55,088 nt of DNA, taken from positions 10,991 through 66,078 of the forward strand of contig JADHZB010001198.1 in assembly GCA_015657535.1 (NCBI GenBank), in the 5' to 3' direction. Under the pieces are notes generated by a model, which saw only the letters and a program-made list of their open reading frames with translations, did not search any database and was not told where the DNA came from. Shown one piece after another: positions 48,229 through 55,088 of this stretch. Source of the stretch: Nephromyces sp. MM_2019 (taxonomy: Eukaryota; Apicomplexa; Aconoidasida; Nephromycida). Each line of letters begins with the position of its first letter. Position 1 is the stretch's first letter. The position numbers were made by a program, and so were the translations under genes.

Positions 48229-49871
48229 ATGTCAAGCTTCAAGAATGCCTTCTTCTCGCGGGTGCATCTTGAAAGAGGGCAGCCTTCAGAGCGTAAGCGT
48301 CTTGGCTTGCTTGAGAAGCACTCTGATTATGTGAAGAGAGCAGCTGATTATCACAGAAAAGAGAAGGCTTTAAAGAGGTTTTCTGAGCGATCTCGTCAAC
48401 GCAATGTGGACGAGTTCAGTTTCAAAATGTTGAACTCCTCGCAGCTTCCAGATGGGCGGATTGTGCTTCATCAGAAGCCAAAAAACTATTCATTAAGCCA
48501 GGTAATGTGTGTGTGTAGGGATGTCTTGTTATGGGGAGGTTCTACGAGTATTGTTGTATATAGTTGTTGCAAATGGGTGCTTTTAGTGTGTAATTGAGTA
48601 CTTTTCCTGCTTTTAGTATGTAGTTAAGGTTTTTGAGTATGTGGGCTGCTTCAGTAGTTGCATGTGTTGGCTGCTTTTAGTGTGTAGTTGAATTGTTTGA
48701 GCGATTTGCCTTTTTTTAGTGTGTAGTTGAGTTGATTGAGTGAGATTTCTTTTGTACAGACTTATCCCATACCTTTCGTGATACTCATGATGTTATCACT
48801 TGTAGCGCCATAAATTCCGAGATTGCATTACTGGAGAATGTGTTTGTGTGCGTGGACTTGCGATGCTTGTTACTCCATTGGGATTGTTTTCCTTGAATCT
48901 TTAGCCCTCTCTATATGTAATGTTTTGATGTTTTTTTATAATTTTTTGGTAGTTTTCTGTGTGTTGGGAGTCTTTACAAGCTGTCGGTCTATTTCTGGTC
49001 TCTTCCAACTTTCTGTTTGTCCACCGCTTTGACACTCTCCTTCTATGCAGCCCACTGTAACCAGCTGAATTTGCAGGTGACGTTGAACTTCACACTTATA
49101 TCTCTGCCTTCTCATTTTTTGTGCACACACACACGCGCCCGATTTGCTCTCCTCCTCTTGCAGGTAGACTTGGATCATAGTAATAAAGCAAAGGCATTCA
49201 AGAAGCTCCTGATAAAGCAGGTAGAGACAGACCTTCGGTTTGTCAATTTCAAGAAAGACTTGGAAGAGAGAAAGCTCTCTAAACTGAAGGTGGAAGTATC
49301 TTCTCTTGATGTCGATTCTAAAGGTAAAAAGAGTAGTCGAATCATTTTTGAAGACGATTCAGAGTATTCAGAGACTAAGAAGCCTTCAACTGTGGATGCT
49401 GTTGCTAGCAGAGAAGGTAATCATGAACATGTAGCTGCCTCTATTTCGTCTTCCCCGACGCTTAATCGCTGGGCAAATCGATTTGCAGAGAATGAGGCAT
49501 TAGGTAAGACTAACGGAAGAAAGACACCCACAAGAGAATCTCTCGATTTCGAGCAGCGTGAAATAGCTGATGCTAGGATTGATTGCAGTAGCGAAGATGA
49601 TTCAACTCGCACACACACACGTAAGGATGATAATAGTCGTTTAGCCGAAACAAAAAGTAGCGCCTACACCGCTAAGCTGATGCAGCGGGTGGAAGCTGCT
49701 AGCAAAGAAACGAAGGAATTGAGTGCTGTAGCTAATATACTGGCGAACAAGCGAGCTTTTCTGAAGCGGGAGAGAGGAAGAAGAGCTGGGGGGGCAGAAG
49801 ACGAAGAGGGAGTACAGGAAAACCAGCTGAAGTCCGTGAACTACAAGTGGTTTACGGAGCGCAAGCGGTGA
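48229..49871 (+). CDS. UTP11: UTP11, U3 snoRNA-associated small-subunit processome protein
   Basis: Two exons, 48229-48501 and 49164-49871, join at a phase-0 junction (CAG|GTAATG and CTCCTCTTGCAG|GTAGAC), giving 326 residues. The start MSSFKNAFFSRVHLERGQP is the family start (human UTP11 begins AAFRKAAKSRQREHRERSQP). Next come LGLLEKHSDYVKRAADYHRK, NVDEFSFKM (family NPDEFYYKM) and RFVNFKKDLEERKLSKLK (family KYIEMKRVAEAKKIERLK). The end NYKWFTERKR matches the conserved YKF..RRKR tail. UTP11 acts in the nucleolus in early pre-18S rRNA processing within the U3 processome. Between FEDDSE (about 153-158) and the C-terminal helix there is a long Ser/Thr/Glu-rich insert of about 90 residues that the human protein lacks in this form. 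The intron is 662 bases and GT-rich at its 5' end. The ATG at 48229 is preferred over the upstream frame extension because it matches the family start and an acceptor-like CACACAG lies just before it. Confidence 0.94.
48540..48745 (+). repeat. Repeat inside the UTP11 intron
   Basis: Four or so degenerate copies of CTTTTAGTGTGTAGTTGAGT, beginning shortly after the donor GTAATGTGTGTGTGTAGG. The array is sense-strand GT-rich, as in the kinase introns. Confidence 0.7.
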
Positions 49872-52437
49872 AGGGCTTTGTGGGGGGTTTGCTGCTTTTT
49901 CAGGTTGTGGAGGGGGCTTTGAGAGTGTGGAGGGCTTTCTAGGGTGTGGTCAACTCCTTTCGAAGCCAGTGGAACCACCCCCCTCCCCAAACTGTAGCAC
50001 CCCCCCCCCACACGGTACCAACCCCCCTCACCAATCTACAATACCCCCCTTAAAAACTAGGGCATCCCCAACCCCCGAAGTACAGCCCCCCCGTTGCATC
50101 ATCTTCCTCCAGGCTGCGCCATACCCAAATTGATGCTTGCCATCCTCTACTTGTGATATGCTTTTATATGTTTCGTATTAAACGAATGCTTTCTCTCGTT
50201 TAATAACAAGTAGGAAGTAGTGTGTTCTATGAAACGAAATCTCAATCGCTGCAGAACTTTGTTGATGCGTATCCTTTTGCTTCCCTTCGTTTGGGTTGGT
50301 GTGTTAGTTGTGTGTTTTGTATAGATCCCCGGGTATTCACTATGAGAATTGCATTTTCCTTACTATCTAGCAGTTTTTTGTATATCGGGAGGAGGGTTAT
50401 CCTTGTGTATAAAACGGGTTTTTCGAACTCTGAAGAGGCTTAAGACGTCCAGACTTTTAAATGTTCAAGTATCAACACTTAACATTGTTGAAGCATTTTG
50501 GATCGCACACACGGTGTCTTCTAGTTACCAAGCTGTGTTTGCCTCGTTTAATCTGGTAAATTTCTATAAGATTGCCGGGATTCTCCAAGAGTCCCTCGGA
50601 GTTTGGTAGTGTCTCAGAGTCTCTCAAAACCACTCAAAATATCTCAGTATGTTCAGTCTCTCATTGTCTCTCAGAGTCTCTCTCAGTGTCTCAGAATCTC
50701 CCAGTCTGACTGTGCAGGTTCTCTCAGCAACACACAGCTCTTCGAACAACAAACTATGACTTGAAGGATGCTCCTCAGGCACTCATCCCTTAGCCTAGTT
50801 TTTCTTTCTCTCTAACTCATATACTGGAGGTGGTGATGCCAATCTTCCGTCTACTTTGAATTGCCTGCTTCTCTACTTATACTGATAGGCATGCTCATCC
50901 ACCGCTGGCACGCTTACTGCTTCATATATTAGCATATCAGCAAAGAATCTCAGGAGCTCCGGCACGCACACAGGGGCATGCATAGAAGCACATGCGCACA
51001 TAATAAGCATTACGAAGCACAAACTCACTGAGAGGTTTAACGGTAATTGTAGGCACACGCATGATTGTATGCACTTAATTATGCTCATACTCGCACGACC
51101 ATTTTATGCATACACAAGCATGTTCACACACACTCACGACTATACGACACAAATAAGCATGCTCCAACGTGCACATGTTCGCACACACACGTGTTCCCAC
51201 ACGCAATAGACTATACATACAAGCATATGTCAACTCGTACATCCATACGCACACCCTCAAACTCGCACACCCACACACACGCACACCCTACACCCCGCAC
51301 ATCCACACGCACAAATTTCCAGATACAGCAACTTCAAATAGCGTTAGCGTACAAACCTGAGAAGAAATTTTCGCACACACTGCAGACACGCCCAGCAGGC
51401 AATCGGTGATGACTAGCAGCTCATAGAGGCCAGCTTCGAAGGCTCTTCGCCCGCCAATCACAACCTATTAGATTAAATGCTTTTGGTAGCTTAGAAAAGT
51501 GAAGATTTTGCGTTTTCCCTCGCAAAGCTCTTGGCTACCCTGAATATAACACTGAGTCACCCAAAATAGGCAACCCCAACACACACACACACAAGTGGAA
51601 AACTTTACTATCAGAGATATACAGAGGGCGCCTTTATTGAATAAGGTATAAACAGAGCTTCTAAACCACCCCCATACGCTACACAATGAGGTTTTGATAG
51701 CACACAGCATGCTCAAAGGCTGTATAAAATGCTACCAATAAGGATCTGGTAGCATGAAAAACACATTCAATATGCATGGTAGACTTCTCTCCCTAAAGGT
51801 TTGCTTCATTTCCCTTTCAAAGAAGCCTCTCTTTGTGAGGTTAGTTCGCGGTATTACCAGATAGGATATTAGAAGATATATATCAAATGCCTTTTTTTTT
51901 AGCTTCATATGAAGCAGGATATTGGAGGAATGAAGAAACAGAATCGCAACTTCTTGTGTATAGTGGATTCGTGCAGAGTATACAAGGCTAAATTTTGGCG
52001 AAAGTAATACACACACACGAAAACGCAGGCTTAAACAGCTATCTTCGTTGAAGAACCCTGCACACAAACGAGCAAGCCTTCAGTCATATCCTTATAGCCA
52101 CACACAGGCAGGGGCTACGGCAGATTGGTATAAACCTGCTAGCAATGTGTGGTTGCAGCCTCAAGTAGCTGCCTTTAGCGTGTGAAGATGGAAAGCCTAC
52201 TCAGTTCCCTCGCACACCACATCTATGGCATTAGAAAAACAGGTTTATCCTGCCTTGCTGAGATTTTCCAAGATTTCACACACAGGCTTTTGTTATGTAC
52301 CAAGATAGCTACGCACACACATGAGTGTTAGAAATTTGTCATGCTCATCCGAGAGCAAGACAGTGGAACTGCGGTGGCTACTCTGCTTACATTCTAATGT
52401 TACTTCTTCACGGAGAAGCCTATACCAGGCCGCTCAC
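49872..52437. other. Downstream of UTP11 and convergent intergenic region; no firm gene
   Basis: 49880-49950 is G-rich and 49965-50110 is C-rich (runs of 6-10 C). 50610-50715 repeats CTCTCAGAGTCT. 51050-51320 is dominated by CACACGCACAC. On the minus strand 52035-51870 contains possible further exons of the 52.4-53.4 kb gene (FFNEDSCLSLRF after CGTTTGTGTGCAG), not resolved. The UTP11 3' UTR and polyadenylation site should fall in the first few hundred bases. Confidence 0.45.
51050..51320. repeat. CA-rich imperfect microsatellite
   Basis: CACACGCACACCC- and ACACACAAGCATGT-type runs across about 270 bases. By the pattern seen elsewhere, it may mark a minus-strand intron. Confidence 0.7.
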
Positions 52438-53416
52438 CGACAAGAAAAGCTGGAGAGTTCCTGTTTGCCTCATCATCTACACATCTGCAGGGTGCTGATA
52501 GTGAAACATTTCGTGTGGATAGAAGATATCGTCTTCAAGTGCTTTAACACACAACAAAATGAGTGAAGAAGACTTTTTTCCAAGCAGCTTCAGGGTGCAT
52601 ATGATAGGTAACATCTATCTACTGGTGGTGATAATGCAGGTGGTGGTTTTATATATTCTTGTGTGTTTACATTAGTGGGTTTACGTGTGCGTGTATACTT
52701 GTTTTCGCAATTGCAAACGATCATCTCATCGAAAAAAGAGGCAGAAGTTCATCTATTTGCATTGAAACAGCAGTTTCAAGAGTGTCATCAATTTTCAATG
52801 AGGAGTAACAAGATGAGTGTATATACACCTCATAGAGCCATGCCAATCACGAGTCACCCACTGAAAAAGGTCATGCTGCTCATAAACACAAGAAGGCTGT
52901 ACTAGATGAAATATACAACAAAGAAATAAACTTGGAAGGAATACATACATACAACTTATCTTCAGCTAAGAAACACACTACTATCACCCAAGAAATTCAC
53001 ACACGAGCAATTAGTACCCAAGAAACCCACATTGTTTTCTCCCAAGAAACACATTCTGCTATCACCAACCAAAACACACACATCTGCCACCCAACAAGCA
53101 CCCACAACTATCACCCAACAAACACACCAAGTATAGTGACATGAGAACAAAAAAACTGCACACACACAATTGTGCAAACCCCTTATGAAAGAAGCTACTA
53201 TACACACACACACACACATGCATACATCCTCGAAAGAAACCTCTTGCAGCTCTTCACAAAGCAGCCTAAAAAGCATATAATGCATGCGAAATCTACAGCC
53301 TAGCAAAGCTTTAGCTCTCCATTTCGCAGTCAAAAGATAGTTACTATAACAAAGAAGGTATAAAGTATGCTTATAGGATAGGCCACCAAGTATCGCTGAT
53401 GAGACAGCTTTAGAGC
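52438..53416 (-). CDS. Candidate multi-exon minus-strand gene, partial, unknown protein
   Basis: Four exons chain with matching phases: 53416-53226 (acceptor TTACCCTTCCTGTTTACAG, donor GAT|GTATGC, phase 0), 53155-53128 (acceptor GTGTGTGCAG, donor CTTG|GTGTGT, phase 1), 52901-52829 (acceptor TATATTTCATCTAG, donor ATGAG|GTGTAT, phase 2) and 52484-52438 (acceptor CAGCACCCTGCAG, donor GTCG|GTGAGC, phase 1). Peptides include SKAVSSAILGGLSYKHTLYL, AKWRAKALLGCRFRMHYMLF, LVQPSCVYEQHDLFQWVTRD and RCVDDEANRNSPAFLV. The first exon is hydrophobic and basic. I recognise no family. 5' exons lie upstream (possibly LKIRLFHTSLSYIALFNKF near 53.98 kb) and 3' exons downstream. An alternative end is read-through of the last donor to a TAA after GERPGIGFSVKK. 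Confidence 0.45.
52970..53127 (-). repeat. Donor-proximal repeat in an intron of the 52.4-53.4 kb gene
   Basis: Plus strand repeats CACCCAAGAAACACA and CACCCAACAAACAC. On the sense strand it reads GTGTGTTTGTTGGGTGATAG and copies, starting at the donor of the 28-base exon. Confidence 0.65.
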
Positions 53417-55038
53417 CTGTAAACAGGAAGGGTAATAAAAGGGGAGATTTCACTTTTGTGTGTGCGTGTCTAGCTGTATACACTTCAAGAGAAATCTAAG
53501 AGTTTAGGGTAGGTGTATGTGGTGTGCAGTGCTTGCTGTAGCTTTGCTCTATCAGTGTGTGAAAAACTGGGAATGAAGTCGTAATGTTGTGGCTAAGCAG
53601 ACTAGGCGCAACTGTGTGTGGTACTCAAAGCTTGGTGTAGCTGCGTGAGGCTTTTTTCCTCATATGTGCAGGCGAAAAACTCCGAATGTAGTCATCACAT
53701 TGTAGCCAAGTAGGCTGGCTGTGTGTACGTTTGTTAAAGATGCAAATATCTGCTCTGCGTGAAGTTAAGTATTGAGAAGACTGCTGAATCATTTCTGAGC
53801 ATTAAGGGGGCGGAAGGCAGGTAAAGATGATCAAACACACACATGTGCGTGCACATAAAACTGCGTGTAGAAGCGTTTTCCCAGCATACGAGAAAGCTCT
53901 TAACTCCCACATTAAGAAGAAGTTAGGGGTGCAGGGACGCACACCAGAACTTATTGAATAGAGCAATATACGACAGCGAGGTGTGGAACAGGCGTATCTT
54001 CAAAACTACACAAGCTTTTTTTTGGCAGAGAGTGAACCGTGAATACTACTAATTTACAGGCATATCACTATTACTAAACGCACACACGCACATACAGAAA
54101 CACGAAAATCCTATGATTCAAATGCCATCCCAAAGATCGCCATTCATGCAAAATCTTATACTCAAAGTCCATATTTATCATAAGCATGATGTAGTGCAAA
54201 CACTGAAGTTAAACACAAATAGACGCAATGTAGTAGCGACACACAGACACGGGTATAACGCTATGATTAACACACACGGGAGCAGCGGTAATTTATCACA
54301 CACACAAACAAATTGATGTGATTTATTACTTACACTTATAGAGACGTCATTTATCACTCAAATACGCTCAGATGTGATGTATAACTCACGTGAACACACG
54401 CCTACAGATGTCATGTATGACTCACGCACACAGACATATATAGATGTGACGTACCATCCACTCTCGCAAACGCACAGATGAAATGTATTACTCACGCACA
54501 CACATAACCAAGCACAGATTTCAAGCACGACTCACTCATACATGCAAGTACACACGCACAGGCATGACGTATGACTTGCACACACACTACATGCATCTCA
54601 TCTAATAGTAGAACTAACGCTTTCAAAAAAACGTGATGCTGTCGCCGTACACCAGAAAATGCATACGAGAGCGAGGATACTTCCTGTGAGATTCCTGCAG
54701 AAACAGTAGTAAGTCAAGTATTCACACACACATGTATATTAGGCTTCATATCAGCACATCAAACAGTATTAAAACTTCTCTCAGAAAGACTTTGATACCA
54801 GCTTTTCGCACGCAGAAAAATTGAACACATAGATCATTACCGTAGCATATTATATCACTCTTATAATGAAGTACATGAAGTTTTAAAAATAAAGAGTGCA
54901 CACACAAGATTTCATGGGAGGGCAGCTCTGCATATACACCTCTCAAAGGGAGAAAATGGGGAAAATTGGGTTCTTTAGTGTGAATATTGAAAGAATGTGA
55001 TTGCACTAAAAGAGGAAGCTACATAAAGCCCTTCTCTA

Positions 55039-55040
<2 letters not shown>
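53417..55040. other. GT/CA-rich region with no resolved gene
   Basis: Probably contains the 5' part of the minus-strand gene at 52.4-53.4 kb, since its first visible exon starts at an acceptor. Short protein-like frames on the minus strand near 53.90-53.88 kb and 53.98-53.92 kb could be exons, but their phases do not join. Confidence 0.4.
54305..54600. repeat. Degenerate minisatellite, about 50-base unit, six copies
   Basis: Copies share CAGATGTGATGTATGACTCA followed by CGCACACACA. Divergence between neighbours is moderate. Confidence 0.7.

Positions 55041-55088
<48 letters not shown>
55041..55088 (+). repeat. Perfect (GT)24 microsatellite reaching the window end
   Basis: Forty-eight bases of uninterrupted GT; the tract may continue past the edge. 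Confidence 0.98.

Noticed and set aside
52962..53225. Continuation of the 173-residue minus-strand ORF beyond the donor at 53225
   Set aside because: Past the donor the frame reads Cys/Val-rich GT repeat; only the upstream 191 bases look like an exon.
1..55088. CRISPR array or bacterial operon
   Set aside because: Repeats are degenerate and directly abutting without unique spacers, and genes have spliceosomal introns.
1..55088. Transposable elements, tRNA or rRNA genes
   Set aside because: I saw no reverse transcriptase or transposase motif, no terminal repeats with target duplications, no tRNA B-box with a cloverleaf, and no rRNA core sequence. A covariance-model search could still reveal small RNAs.

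Overview
This is a eukaryotic window. Protein-coding exons end at GT...AG introns whose phases match, introns are mostly about 140-1,100 bases, and there are long non-coding stretches full of GT/CA microsatellites and degenerate minisatellites. The giant low-complexity proteins, a kinase domain at the end of an enormous disordered protein, an A-rich start context and moderately AT-rich DNA suggest a protist, most likely an alveolate of the apicomplexan (coccidian-like) kind. That placement is inference; no rRNA or organelle marker is present to prove it.

Layout. (1) At the left edge the first exon of a minus-strand gene (609 to about 104) runs out of the window; its last residues weakly resemble the N-terminal helix of CstF-50/LisH-type proteins. 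(2) 0.6-9.4 kb is mainly non-coding and repeat-rich, with a few isolated exon-like islands (about 6.0-6.4 kb and 7.1 kb minus, 8.0 kb plus). (3) 9.5-31.1 kb on the minus strand is one dominant locus. Seven exons join with matching phases at all six junctions into a reading frame of about 5,900 codons: a Ser/Ala/Asn/Tyr-rich disordered N-terminal 5,500 residues, a Glu-rich tract of about 160 residues, and a complete protein kinase domain at the C-terminus. The exon 2-3 junction is the least certain; without it this would be two adjacent genes. (4) 31.3-48.2 kb is AT-rich and has no long ORF. Reading splice sites by eye shows several plus-strand chains of short exons: an unrecognised small protein (36.7-37.9 kb), a tRNA-splicing endonuclease subunit (38.9-39.8 kb) and weaker candidates near 41.1, 43.5 and 45.1 kb. 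(5) 48.2-49.9 kb on the plus strand is a clear two-exon UTP11, a small-subunit processome protein. (6) 49.9-55.1 kb is CA/GT-rich, with a minus-strand chain of at least four short phase-matched exons (53.4-52.4 kb) of unknown function, and ends in a perfect (GT)24 tract that runs off the window.

The identified genes are independent housekeeping or signalling genes (rRNA processing, tRNA splicing, a kinase), not an operon or a system. A recurrent theme is that introns begin with GT-rich, often tandemly repeated sequence on the sense strand, so CA-rich stretches on the plus strand tend to mark minus-strand introns and GT-rich stretches mark plus-strand introns.
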